A DNA stretch of 64,000 nucleotides. Source: Micromussa lordhowensis. Taxonomy: Eukaryota; Cnidaria; Anthozoa; Scleractinia; Lobophylliidae. A program made the position numbers and the translations under genes. The stretch is from positions 6,620,328 to 6,684,327 of the forward strand of contig OZ026605.1 in assembly GCA_964020085.1 (NCBI GenBank), given 5' to 3'. Under the pieces are notes generated by a model, which saw only the letters and a list, made by a program, of their open reading frames with translations, had not been told where the DNA came from and searched no databases. Of the stretch, positions 23,601-33,995 are shown in pieces (positions within the stretch are counted from its first letter, which is position 1; every line of letters begins with the position of its first letter).

Positions 23601-26600
23601 ACAAATTCAAAGGCCAATTCCCTCCATGAGACTCGCCTGCAGGGAACCATAGTAGTTATATTCATCAAGACAAACATGCAGTCCAAGATGATGATTGATT
23701 GCAGGCGAGTCTCATGGAAGAAACTGGCAGAAGCCAATCACTAGGAAATGCAACTCCCATACTAAGCCTATGTCATGGCATTTTTACAAACCGGTCTATT
23801 TTAAGGCTTTTTTCCCACAAAATAGATCAGTTGCGGTCTTCATGAGCGCGCATCGCTAAGGAAAAAATATGGCTGTTGTTCTTTTCAATCCTCTGGTGAA
23901 ATGATGACGTCAGTCTTATTAAGTTGGTGCTTGTGAGGTTTCTGCGGGGGTCTGAATTCGCGGTAAATTAAAACTAAAAATAAATCGGTCTGTAAAAACG
24001 TCGTGACAGGAATATGGGGTAGTTGCACGCTCCTAGTGATGAGTTCTTGGAACTGGTCATTATTCTTTCATCAGTTACTCTTCGGTTTTTAGGGAGGTAG
24101 CACTTAACTCCTGTTAGAGAGCTTCTACTTTTCCCCTAAGATTAGCATGATAGTTTTATCACAACATAAAAAGAAGTAATGAAGTTTGAAATTTTGAATA
24201 TCGGGCTTTTAACTCAGTGCTTTACCGACTATAACATGATTGAAATGTAGTACGGCCATATCCCCTCTTTCCACCCCATTAATTTTATGGCATATGCAAT
24301 TTCCGTTTCGTACAGCTGATCCTGTCTGCACAAATGTTCAACCACCCAACATCCGAACAAACTGTGGAACGGCTGGGATAGACGAACACACCTGTGGTGA
24401 AAGAGACTGCTGCTTTGACAGTCAACCATACCCTGTCCAAAGCCATATGTGCTTTTATCCTGAAAGTAAGTAGTACAGAGGGGAGAGGGGGGTCAGAACC
24501 TACCGCTTCCCATTCCCGACTCCCGCCCTTGTCTGTCTTGCTCCGGCCCCGGCCCCGTCCCTTGAGGGGACTCAAAACACATCCAAGTCATTTAGCTGCC
24601 CAATACTTAGGCATTTCCGTTTTTTCCTTTGTTTTCAGCCTTGCTCCTCTTACTCGCGTCACTTTACTGCTTAAGCGACAACATTTTATGACTTATGACG
24701 TAACTACCGTAAAAAGGTTTCTAAATTTACCGGAAGTAAGCTTCCGTTTTTTAGCCCAAGGGCGAATTTTTGTTCTTCCGTCGGACCACAAATCTAAAAA
24801 TAAGTGAAATGGCATCTTGGGTCTTGCTTTTTAAATACTTTAACGCTTAATATGCTCTCTTGAAGATTCCCGCCTTCTTAGAACTCCCGCTCCCCAGCCT
24901 TTTCCTCTCCCGTCAGACAGACAGACATGTTTTATTTGGAGTCTTATACAATAAATGGTATATCGACCACAATTTCCAAATAACTAAAAATTACAAACAA
25001 CAAAAAATATACATGGCTAAAAAGTTACTAATTAATTATGACCTAGAGTATTTACTTTTTGCCGTCTTCCCCATTCCTTTTTTCAAAACATTCGAATATA
25101 TGTTTTGGTATTAGTTTTTGTATTTTAACATTTTCGCTAGGGGGATTTATTAGAAACATCACGGAATATTCTGTTAGGCGACATTCTGCTTATTTTTATT
25201 CTATATTCCTTTTCCAAATAATCTAGTAACGAACATTGTTTTTCCTGGTAAGCAGGGCATATCTTTAAAAAATGGTATTCGTCCTCCATTTCTATTTTAC
25301 AAATTGGGCAAGTTCTTTCTGCAGGTTTCTTGAACGGTCTCGAATAACGTCCTGTCTCTATGGCTAATTTGTGGTTGCTAAGTCGCAGTTTTGTTAGTGC
25401 TATTCTGTGTCGTACATTGGTGACCTGATGTAGGTAGTCTTCACATTTGTAATTGTCTATCGTTTTGAATAACCGGTAGGTTCTCATTTTGTTACTTTGG
25501 TTAGCATCGTTTCTGATGTCGTTATTTATTTCACTTAGCCATCTTTGTAGTTCGATATCCTTAAGTCGTTGCCTGATAATGTTTACAATTCCTATGTCTA
25601 CATAGTGTGCTTTCATCCAGAGATCTCCTAATCCTATCTGTTCCAATAAGCTTTTGATTTTCTTGCTCCCGAAAGCCTTATTTTCCTCCCATTCCTCCCT
25701 CCCGTCTCCCGCCCCTCTGTCTCCCCCCCCCCCCCCCCCGCTCCCCCATCGCCACAAACACGGCGTCTCCATGCAAAGCTCTTTAGATCTGTGTGAAACA
25801 CTTCTCCGGATTACGCTTGAAAGAAAAACACTGAGAGACCTGACAATGTTGCTTATAGATTAATAATCTAACATATACTAGATCTTTGATTTTATTTATT
25901 GAAAGGCTAAATCATTTGACCGGTGAAAACCAGCCATAGAGGAAGAATTCTCCGCTGGCGGTAGAAGCAGCACACCTAAGTTACGAGAAACTTAGGAGAA
26001 AATGACGAGAAACCTTTCGCATGTTGTACACTAAGCTCAGCCAAGTAGATTGCCACTAGGTTATTAGTTGGATCTGGCTAACACAATTATTTATGTATGT
26101 TCTCTACTATCTTTTTTTAAATAGACCACAAATGCCATATCGTCCCTCCCAGCACTAAAGTAGATTGCGGTTCTCCGCCTGGAATAACCAGGATTCAGTG
26201 CGAACAAGAAAAGGATTGTTGTTTTGACGAAAGCCCTGCCCAAGGTGTTCCTAAATGCTATAAAGGAATTCCAAGTAAGAGTACCTTAAATTGCATATAT
26301 CATTGTAAGAACGTAGTGGACTCCATCAGAACCTCAAGCGCTAGTTGTTTTTTACATGGAAAATGCTTTATGATAGCAAAATCTCTACTTGATTTTAAAA
26401 TTACTATTACACTGAATAGCTTTTTACATGTACAGTATAGGAGAAGAGTAACATTGTCTAATAAATCAACATTGGTTAACGAGGGTGACACACAACAGTC
26501 TGATAAACCCGTGGCCCTCGAATTCCCGATCGAATTGGAATTTAGAAATGTTGGTTTTTGAGGAGGGAGGAAAACCGGAGAACACGGAGAAAAACCCTCA

Positions 26601-26888
26601 GAGCAAAGGCGAGAACCAACAACAAACTCAACCCACATATGACCCCAGGTCCGGGAATCGAACCCGGGACACGTTGGTGGGAGGCGAGCGCTCTTACCAC
26701 TGCGCCATCCCTACTCCCCTAAAAAAAACGCATCGGCAAGTTGCTCCAATAACACGTCACAATAAGCTAACGATGGATATGGAGCATCTAAATCATGTCT
26801 TCATTTAATTTGGTCTCAAAAGCACGAATTAGACTAAAGAAAAGTGATCCATGATTTTCTTTTTTTTTTCGATTTTACAGAACAGTGA
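14636..26888 (+). CDS. Secreted EndoU ribonuclease with two C-terminal trefoil domains
   Basis: Nine coding exons: 14636-14685, 14885-15075, 15527-15645, 18389-18479, 20056-20177, 21846-22122, 24316-24465, 26125-26274 and 26881-26888. They sum to 1158 nt (385 residues plus TGA) with every GT/AG border in phase, a strong internal check. Residues 1-17 are a signal peptide (MAKLFLFFVTTSLFS). Residues about 25-280 are an EndoU (XendoU) domain with catalytic histidines in GFLHVFCG (about H147) and GFHNWFQFY (about H164). The candidate catalytic lysine is K206/K207, ahead of FVGTSPAFDFA; the domain ends at TAYP. Residues about 285-383 are two trefoil domains. EndoU enzymes cleave RNA, usually at uridines, in a metal-dependent way; secretion is predicted here. 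The trefoils probably localise it to mucus (inference). Three introns carry transposons. Confidence 0.88.
14885..15075 (+). CDS. EndoU-1 exon 2
   Basis: 191 nt, phase 2 to 1, acceptor TATTTCACAG. Encodes the EndoU N-terminal region (DACQKIWNAAG.NLRVPSEL, ending QVFRLFE). A second AG at 14902-14903 (CCTCACAG) would also keep frame only with a different upstream phase, so the first AG is preferred. Confidence 0.82.
15527..15645 (+). CDS. EndoU-1 exon 3
   Basis: 119 nt, phase 1 to 0, after TTTTTCCCGCAG. Encodes the helical EndoU segment EAFLNQI...GGPIEQALIYL. Confidence 0.85.
16009..17640 (-). pseudogene. 5'-truncated non-LTR retrotransposon reverse transcriptase
   Basis: Antisense in EndoU-1 intron 3. 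Two overlapping frames (17094-17636 and 16009-17124) together give a reverse-transcriptase domain. Blocks seen are KAAGMDSI, LPKKGNLTDCGNWRGI, EEQAGFRNGRS, then CFVDYEKAF, GVKQGCVMSG and the catalytic YADD. A one-base indel near 17110 breaks the frame, and the residue after KAF in motif A is Gly rather than the usual Asp. The endonuclease half is missing (5' truncation). The C-terminal region with GRPRETWRRTV is typical of cnidarian LINEs. The 3' end lies by a CT/GA-rich tail near 16000. Dead copy. Confidence 0.85.
17957..18334. mobile_element. GC-rich MITE with long inverted ends
   Basis: Left end GGGCCTGATTACATGAGCCG and inverted right end GGCCTGATTACATGAGCCG are flanked by CTAA on both sides. 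The interior is made of inverted GCCGGGCTGGCCCGGTTAG-type blocks, so the whole element can fold. No ORF. The 4-bp CTAA flank recalls piggyBac TTAA targets, but the class is uncertain. It sits 55 bp upstream of EndoU-1 exon 4. Confidence 0.75.
18389..18479 (+). CDS. EndoU-1 exon 4, first catalytic histidine
   Basis: 91 nt, phase 0 to 1, acceptor CATTCATCAG and donor TTTTGCG/GTAAGT. Encodes FKDTLKALWF and GFLHVFCG; the histidine aligns with the first catalytic His of the EndoU family. Confidence 0.85.
18985..19310. repeat. Dispersed repeat with tRNA-like segment
   Basis: Contains GTAAGATGACTCAATACACATA and GGCACGTACGATT, both also found in order at 22905-23065. At 19155-19200, minus strand, GGGTTCGAATCCCG-type B-box sequence indicates a tRNA-derived SINE fragment rather than a tRNA gene, since no full cloverleaf follows. 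Confidence 0.5.
20056..20177 (+). CDS. EndoU-1 exon 5, second catalytic histidine
   Basis: 122 nt, phase 1 to 0, acceptor CGTCCTAG and donor ACGGAG/GTCAGT. Encodes YEGFHNWFQFYRLQ, where the His aligns with the second catalytic His. An open frame continues past the donor, but the paralog's exon ends at the equivalent place. Confidence 0.83.
21846..22122 (+). CDS. EndoU-1 exon 6, C-terminal EndoU core
   Basis: 277 nt, phase 0 to 1, acceptor TATTCTGCAG and donor TTTTCG/GTAAGT. Encodes the lysine-bearing segment, LFVGTSPAFDFAIFSVC and the closing TAYP motif. The exon ends in phase 1, matching the trefoil exon that follows. Confidence 0.86.
22905..23065. repeat. Dispersed repeat, second copy
   Basis: Diverged copy of the 18985-19310 repeat (GTAAGATGACTCAATACACATA and GGACACGTACGATT). 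Confidence 0.5.
23624..23717. repeat. Perfect 18-bp inverted repeat
   Basis: CCATGAGACTCGCCTGCA and its exact reverse complement lie about 58 bp apart. Likely a small foldback MITE in EndoU-1 intron 6. Confidence 0.7.
24316..24465 (+). CDS. EndoU-1 exon 7, trefoil domain 1
   Basis: 150-nt phase 1-1 exon after TTTCGTACAG, donor GAAA/GTAAGT. Six trefoil cysteines are present (PVCTNVQ..NCGTAG..TCGERDCCFDS..MCFYP). Confidence 0.87.
25140..25720 (-). pseudogene. C-terminal fragment of a non-LTR retrotransposon
   Basis: Minus-strand frame with a cysteine/histidine cluster (CPICKIEMEDEYHFLKIC) typical of the zinc-binding tail after LINE reverse transcriptases, preceded by the RHRIALTKLRLSNHKLAIETG pattern seen in RT-associated C-termini. 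RT itself is missing. The Gly-rich start of the frame comes from a C/G homopolymer at 25724-25740 and is not part of the element. Lies in EndoU-1 intron 7. Confidence 0.7.
26125..26274 (+). CDS. EndoU-1 exon 8, trefoil domain 2
   Basis: 150-nt phase 1-1 exon after TTTAAATAG, donor CCAA/GTAAGA. Six cysteines (HKCHIVPP..DCGSPPG..QCEQEKDCCFDE..KCYKG). Confidence 0.86.
26535..26719 (-). mobile_element. tRNA-derived SINE
   Basis: Minus strand starts GGGATGGCGCAGTGGTAAGA (A box), then GGGTTCGATTCCC (B box), followed by a non-tRNA body containing GTTTTTCTCCG and CTCCGGTTTTCC. This is a SINE head, not a functional tRNA gene. Lies in the last intron of EndoU-1. Confidence 0.8.
26881..26888 (+). CDS. 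EndoU-1 last coding exon
   Basis: After a T-rich acceptor (CGATTTTACAG) the frame reads AA CAG TGA: two residues (Lys completed across the junction, Gln) and the stop. The 3' UTR follows. Confidence 0.75.
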
Positions 26889-26994
26889 AAGTAAAAGGAT
26901 GAAGGAGGACCTTTTCACGTATGATTTTGTGAGGAGAGACATCAAGGGCTTGTGAAAAAAAAATGATGATGACTTAGAATACATATTGTGATTT

Positions 26995-27000
26995 AATAAA
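26995..27000 (+). terminator. Polyadenylation signal of EndoU-1
   Basis: AATAAA about 107 nt after the stop codon, in AT-rich sequence; it fits the predicted last exon. Confidence 0.65.
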
Positions 27001-27327
27001 CATCAATGTGGCACAGAAGCCAAAAGGGTATCTGCTAAATGTTTTGTTCCTCACTTCATTTATGTTAAGTAAACTAACTTAACAATGTAGTCCTATAACC
27101 TTTTCTCTGACAATCAACTACTTGCCAATCCCTCATGCAGGCCTTATTCCGGAGGCAATCCCTCTGCGGCTATCTCTAGATCATTCCCGCCTTCAGAAAT
27201 TACTGGAGGACCTAGATGTGGCCGATCCACTGACACGAATTTTACTGCTGTGGGTTACTCTAACGAGAGATCTACGTAATTAATGTACATGGTACATAAT
27301 ATCTGCGGAAGGAATGAACATTACATG

Positions 27328-27726
27328 TTGCCGGATTTCATACGGTGGGGGCCTTGGTACGAGTCCGTGTATTATGGGATTAACAACACAAGACCCATAT
27401 ATTCAGAAAAAGCACACCAAGCTTTACAAAATCCTTAAGTTTCGTGTTAATTGGGCCAATATTGAACAAGATAAAGCCATTAAAAAACTGCAAAAATTTG
27501 CAAAGAAATGTATGGATTTCCGGACAAGTGTCCGGCAATCCATACATTTGTTACTAAATTTTGAAGTTTTTGAATGGCTGTATCTTGTTCAATTTTGGCC
27601 CAATTAACACGAAACTTGAGGAATATGTAAAGCTTGGTGTGCTCTTTCTGAATATATGGGTCTTGTGTTGTTAATCCCATAATACACGGACTCATACCCA
27701 GGCCCTCACGGTATGAAATCCGGCAA
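27328..27726. mobile_element. 400-bp near-perfect palindrome (foldback element)
   Basis: TTGCCGGATTTCATACGG at the left and CCGTATGAAATCCGGCAA at the right begin two inverted arms of almost 200 bp. They meet at GGACAAGTGTCC near 27526-27537. The open frames on both strands are by-products of the palindrome. Confidence 0.85.
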
Positions 27727-29690
27727 TGGAAAGGTCGGAAGTACCTTAGAAATAATGCCCATATATGGGGGATCAAGTCTCGTACGCTTGATCGTCTCTT
27801 ACAACTGTATGTAAACAGGGATCTCTGAGGAATTTTTGCGTACATCCCGGTTTCCACATGTGGGCCAGTAAATAAAAACGACTGCCTCAATTTTCAAAAC
27901 CGAATATTTCAGGCAAACTACCTCGGAAAACGTGAATGGGAGTATCAGATTGTTTAAATTCAACCGTTTACATAAGACAATGCAAGGAATCTTAATAGGT
28001 GAAATGCGCCAGTTTTTGCATGAAAAGCTAAGCTGAAACTGTCTTCTGCAAAACACCAGAGAGCACTAAAGCAATGTTCCAAGAGGATTTGGAGGGGTTA
28101 ACTAACAACTGACAAATAGCGAAAAAAAATAACCAACAACTGACAAATACCAGAAAATTAACTGACAACTGACATTTGCAGTCAAAATTTACTGAAAACT
28201 GGCAAAAGGTGTTAGTCATTGTCATTCATTTGAAATTCGTTGAAAACTACTTTTTCGGCGTGAATATTGTTGCTTCAACCTTTGTAGTTTAACCCTTAAT
28301 AATTGGTACGGTGAGCGTTTTGACTGACCGCAACAAATTAACAAACCGTTACTTCTTGGTGTTGTGGAAACTAATGTTGGTTAGCTATTGTGTTTTGGTT
28401 ACGGAATTTTTTATTGTCTTTTGAATTTCTTGTTTCACGTAATTTGGTGATCACACTAATCATAACACCAGCAACCCACATCTGGGGGTTGGGAGAATTC
28501 TTGAAAGTTATGCAACCCTTGTCTACGTCTCGGGTTTGCATAACTGTCTCGGATTCTCCCAACCCTCCTCGAGCTCGTGTTTAGATGAGGCTATGTAAAC
28601 GCCGAAAAAGTGCTCTGTTGGTTAAGTATAGCCCGTGACATCGGTCGCGCTAAATGGTCGATGATACCTCTTTCCTTTTCATGGATTATCTCCTTTCATG
28701 ATTATTTTCTTTTTTAACAAATAGCAGAAAATACATGCACATTAGAAGATACAAATATCTCGCCTTCTCTACTCTCGTGTGGATGAAGTTTTCTTCTATT
28801 GTGGACGGGCAAGGCTAATATGTTTTTTTTTTCATGGCCAATTCTACGTTTAACACAGACATATGCTTCCAGCGTTCACTTACTATATTTAGTTCTGCTG
28901 CGGAATTCACTACGTTTACCTGATATTAATTTCACTAATGTATCTTCTTTTATTAATAATGATCGATAGCCGTAGGCTAGGATCGTCAAAAAATAGTTAA
29001 AACGTATGATCTTCGATGCGCCCTAAATCGAACACGAGCGTGCTGATATCCTCTCCTCCACCCCCAACCCACTCCCACTCCCCCTCCCCCCCCCCCCCCC
29101 ATCGGTGCAGTTTAATCTTCAGTAACCAATCTACTACTTTAAAACTCCTACAACCGTTTATTCTTTTCCAGTGTTTTCCCGCATCAGAAAGACAGGCTCT
29201 GAAGAAAAATAAACAAGAAATTTGTAACGAATGTTTAAGTTCATTACTAAAGATATGTCTGTATATTTTTGTCTACATGGTTATGATCGAGTTTTCATTT
29301 GGTACTTTCTGGTGACTTCTATATTACTAATTTTACTTTATTCCTAGGTATTAAGTTATTTACTGATTTATTCCGCTTACTTACATTGTTGTTGCTGTAG
29401 TTTTTTCTTGTTCATGTATTATGTCTTCCTACTGCCCCCCCGCCACAACCCCCAATCTTTATTGCCAACCAACCTCTTAATAGTAAATGCTATTTAATTT
29501 CACAGTTCTATTAGTATTTTAGTTATTCTGGGTGAATTTACCTAATTTTCTGCTTTAAGTGTGTTTTTTTCGTAACCAAGAGTTTTTCTATTTGGGAATA
29601 AAACTTGTTTTGCTATTATTGTTGTTGTTGTTTTCCTTTTTCTCTTTTGGGCTATCATCTTGGGTGAGTAAGACTAAAAAAAAATGGATA
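27727..29690. other. Intergenic with small foldbacks and poly-C tract
   Basis: No gene seen. An imperfect hairpin lies at 28486-28565 (arms GGGTTGGGAGAAT-C and TGCAAACCC-type). A C-rich run of about 14 lies near 29087-29100. A GTT microsatellite lies near 29618-29632. Confidence 0.5.
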
Positions 29691-29693
29691 ACG

Positions 29694-29970
29694 AGTGCAC
29701 TATACTAGCCACTTTTATATAGTATAGTGACAGAAAATCAAAGTTTATATTTCTTTTTTGCATATTCGTACTTATCAGCCATGCATACTGGCTAAAACAC
29801 TGGATAATTACTGTATCATAGGCACCTATGTATCTTGACAGAAAATCAAAGTTTATATTATTTTTTTATCATTTATATTTTTTTTCATATTCGTAACTAT
29901 CAGCTAAGCATACTGTTTAGCGACTGCACCATACTAGCCACTTTTATATCGCGACAGAAAATCAAAGACT
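29694..29970. repeat. Tandem duplicated block
   Basis: GACAGAAAATCAAAG occurs three times and ACTATACTAGCCACTTTTATAT-like blocks begin the first and last units, with a CATATTCGTA-CTATCAGC block shared between copies. No coding. Confidence 0.65.
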
Positions 29971-30673
29971 TTTTTTTCAACTAGCTATGTAAAAAGCACT
30001 CGGGACTGGCACCGGATTGACCAGGTATAAAACAGCAACCTCTGTCGCGCTCGCACTCATCCCGCTCTATCGCAGGGTAGCCCCAGAGGATTCGCTGTGA
30101 CGGAGCATTAGTAGTTCCAACCGTTCTTTACTGCGACCGCTTTGTTATTGTTTTAAGTTTAATAACAAATATTTAGTATTCTTAGGGAAATATTGTGAAT
30201 CGCTCGTTTTCGAGTTTTAGGTATATTTGGTTAGTAATAAGGAACTTGTGGTCGTAGCTTGTTCACCAAGATTTTCATTGTTAGGAACTAGAATGAATGC
30301 ATTCGCTTTCAAAGTATTGTAACCAACGAGAAAATATAGAAAAGCCAACAGTAGCCTCTTTTCGGTTAACAAGTAGAAATCCAGCTGAACTACTTTACAC
30401 TAATGAGGTTTTATTAGTTCCGTGGCAGTTAGCCAGCTGAGCTATATTCCAGTAATGAAGTTCTATTCATGGGATAGGTTTCCCTTGCTGTCGGTAACAC
30501 CAAGTGTGATTTTTAATTTCCTAAGTTTGCTCTATCTTAATTTCAACTTGTGAAGTTTAATCTAAGCAATCTATTTTTATTTAGGAAACTTCGTAGTGTT
30601 GATTAGAATAATCCGCTATCGCAATTAAAGCTTTTCCGCTTGTATTGTTTCTTAGAAGTTGCATTATCATTAA

Positions 30674-30874
30674 GCACGCACGTTTTTGAGACGCGGACGG
30701 CAACCGGAAGTGAGCTATTTTCACTCTTAACTTGTCCTCACACAACCACATTCACTTTGCCAAGTATCTTTTCTCCATTAGAGATGAGTTGTATAAAAAT
30801 CTGGGAGACAAGACGGTTCTAGCGCGCAAAATGTTCTCTTCCGGTTGCCGTCCGCGTCTCAAAAACGCGCGTGC
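30674..30874. mobile_element. piggyBac-type MITE (201 bp)
   Basis: Ends GCACGCACGTTTTTGAGACG and its inverse continue through CGGACGGCAACCGGAAG for about 40 bp. Both ends are directly flanked by TTAA (30670-30673 and 30875-30878). TTAA target duplication is diagnostic of the piggyBac superfamily. No transposase inside. Confidence 0.82.
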
Positions 30875-31383
30875 TTAAGCTCCCTATTGTAAACACTTGA
30901 CGTGTAAAGGATGATAACTAAGCAAGTGCATTGTAAAGCTTTTTTCGATTTACATCCCGATTACATCGCCGACTACATTGTCGAGTGCAGAATAAACTAC
31001 TGGTGGACCAAGTTATGTCTCTTCCTTGACGTCCGTAGTGAAGGCCATCGAAGTAGATCCTCGTGTACCAGGAATTCGTGACGAGATTCCGTTCCCGCAG
31101 GCAAAGCAGTGCTCTCCAGAGTCCAGTGTCCGTCTTTCAGAAATTTACAGTGTTTGCAGGAAAAACTTATCGTCACATCGTTCATATTTCTTGATCCCGT
31201 AGCATTTATGATCTACAAATCGAAATTAGTCAAATAAATAAGAGGTTGACATTAAGCGTGCGATTTGTAGAAATCAGCTTGTCTGCAAACGTAATGTTCT
31301 TTAATTGACTGGTAGCTGATGAGAGATCACAGCTGCAGTCAATTGAAGTGGGCCTGTTTAACTATTGTATGTTATAAACGAAT

Positions 31384-31440
31384 CGAAATTTTCAATACTG
31401 CACTCAGCTTCGCTTCGTGCAGTATTGAAAATTTCTCATT
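31384..31440. repeat. Short foldback
   Basis: GAAATTTTCAATACTGCAC and its inverse flank a TCAGCTTCGCTTC loop. Confidence 0.65.
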
Positions 31441-31499
31441 CATTGAACAGTAAGCGCGTGTGCAATAAGAGAACTGTATTATTTATTTATTAGTATAGG

Positions 31500-31659
31500 A
31501 AATAGCACGGTTTCTAGGGGTATTTGGGATAAATACCGCGAGTGATATTTCAAAATTCGCCAAAAAATCACGAGCCGCCGCGGCGAGTGATATTTGGAGA
31601 GTTTTGAAATATCACGAGCCAGTATTTATACCAAATACCCCGAAGAAACCGTGCTATTT
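31500..31659. mobile_element. Foldback element with CACGAGCC core
   Basis: Left arm AAATAGCACGGTTTCTAGGG pairs with CCCCGAAGAAACCGTGCTATTT at the right, with an inner pair around GAGTGATATTTCAAAA / TTTTGAAATATCACGAG. The centre carries ATCACGAGCCGCCGCGGCGAGTG. Confidence 0.75.
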
Positions 31660-33990
31660 TTTGTTTATACTACAAGGCAAAGAAATTTCGCATCTTGTAA
31701 CGCTGTTTAGTCACGCGCGGGTGATTGGTTTTACTACAACATGTGATCAAACATGTGATCGCACAAAGGTCACACATGTTCAAATGATTTTCGCTTCAAC
31801 TGCGATAAAACAGTACTTGAATACCTGTAAATATCTTTTGAAGTGTACATTTTGAACAGCCTCATCGTCAATCGAAGTTTATCAATAGATTTTTTAACCG
31901 ATTCTTCTTGTGTGGAACTTGGACTTTGAGCTTTCATTTAAGCAGCAGGCCGTGAAAATTGTTGGCTATTTATCGTTTCTTTGGTCAGCACAGCACCGGA
32001 AAATAGTTTCCAGCGGACGACGTTTACTTCTGGTTGCCTGTGCTTCTGAATTGTTGAATAAAGACCGAAAGGAGCCGTTTTTCACATTCTCTCGCCTTCT
32101 TCGATAGCAGCTAAAAGAGCGCTCGACGATAAAGCTATGCACCGAACTTCGCCGGTCAGCTGAGTTGGTTCGCGTTGTAGCTCACTGAAAATATCAGGAC
32201 TGTATCCTTTGCCTTCCACCTTAAATCGACGAAACAGTGACCCAGATCTTTGTACATTCTTTGCTGTTTCCATACCTTGTTAATTTCCTTTAGCTCTTGC
32301 AGTTTTTTCCACAGAATTTTGAAAATCTTTCGCCATATTGTTTCGATCATTTAGGTTTCCATGAAAACTGAAATTTTTACATGTAAGTATTTCAAATTTG
32401 GCAGAAATACTACTAGTCTTAGCCAATCGCATTTCAGAAATTTCTTAGCCTGTATATAATGAAATGTATTCCGGTCATGTGCATGTATTGTAGTAATTCC
32501 CTTTTTGGGAAATAACAGGCCATAGTTAATGGAGGGGACTATGAACAGGCTGATCTGGCTTTTAACTCTCGTTGTAATCCTTCAAATCACACAAAATGAA
32601 CGAAAATCTCTGTTATTTCAAGTAAGTAATGATAGATTTAAAAAGTTATTCGTACTCTTCGTGCTCGTGTCGGAGCGAACCAATATTCACTCGTACACGT
32701 GGCTGTAAAAATTATCTTATAATCATTGAAACGACACCGTTTATTGCTGGTTTGCAGTGTCACTCGATCGAAAATCGTAACCATTCAATAAATTAAGTCA
32801 AGAATCAGGGATATGATAGATGATCCATACATAAACAACCCTGCCAAGATTCAGGTCTGTGCGGTTTTTCATTCACGCGTTATTTGGAAAAGTGTTTCAC
32901 CAATATTTATAGAGTTTTGTATGGAGACGCCATGTTGGTGCCCTTCCAAGGGGCACCAACATGGCGGCCGTAAAGTGACAAAAACATCTGTCATTGAGTT
33001 TTACCATTAAAATGAAAAATTATTCCTCTAGAACGCCGACACATTAAAAGTAGTACTTCTTCTATTGCAAGAACAGTTCAGTTAGAAAAAACGGTAACGA
33101 TAACTCCTCTTGTGTGAAAGCCCTCTCGTGCCGCCATTTTACTGTCACGCAACTCAAAAACACTGAAATTCAAACGTCTTTTCTAACAAAATGAGAAGCC
33201 CTGTCGGGCTGAAACGTTGCAAAACGTCAAGTCATTAGAGGGTCTTACATCTCATGAAAGTAAAACACCATAAGGATTGGTAATTTTCATTTTTGGAAAA
33301 TGATGACGTCACACGAAAACCAGCAATAAATCCTTTACTAACTTTTGATCCTTGAGATAACTAAAGGAAACTAAACTCAGTTACTTCGGATACATGTTGT
33401 TGTTTCTTTGAGTGGGTTTTGAGTTTTGATTTATGATCCTGATCTGTTTACTTTATACGTGTGGTATTTGGATCGAGTCTGTCGACCCCGTTGCCGGTTT
33501 GTGTCTAACAAATTAAGTTCTTTACGAAACAATTCTATCCAGTACTGCTGAATAACTTTTGAATTTAACGAAATAAAGAAATCACCACGATGAAAGAAAC
33601 TCCGCCTTGAAATAGCTTTGCAAATGTGAGCGCCATAATCTTCCTCCCGTATCATCGCGTCAGTACGCGATACCTCGTCTTCGTGGCTGCAAGAATTACC
33701 CAGAGTTGCCTTGCGAGCTTACTGAAAAATTTACCGGGACCGCCGTGGCGCCCAGTTTCTTTAATTCTCGCTCGATTCGCACACTACCAATACTACACCA
33801 ATATTTCACATTTTTTACGCGGGATGTCCTATTTACGCCTCCTCGGGTTTTGGGCCTGTGGGCCAAAACCCTGCGGGGGCAATAAATACCCCGGTGACTA
33901 ACTTACACAAATTCGATTTTGCCATAATAAATAACGCGAGAATATTGAGGCAGTATAAAGATACAAATTTTTTCACGTTAGGGGCACTTT
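31660..33990. other. Intergenic; hairpins only
   Basis: A strong hairpin at 32930-32964 (CCATGTTGGTGCCCTT and its inverse) and another at 33843-33870 (GGTTTTGGGCC / GGCCAAAACC). No supported gene; open frames here are short and lack domain content. Confidence 0.5.
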
Positions 33991-33995
33991 AAGGT

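Noticed and set aside
24394..24807. 137-codon plus-strand frame overlapping trefoil exon 7
   Set aside because: Wrong frame; the trefoil frame with six cysteines and phase-1 borders is clearly the coding one.
26640..26712. tRNA gene on the minus strand
   Set aside because: A and B boxes are present, but the sequence continues into a SINE body, and the 3' half does not close a normal acceptor stem.
30025..30060. TATA-like GGTATAAAAC as a promoter or LTR
   Set aside because: A single motif without a downstream gene, and no paired LTR seen.
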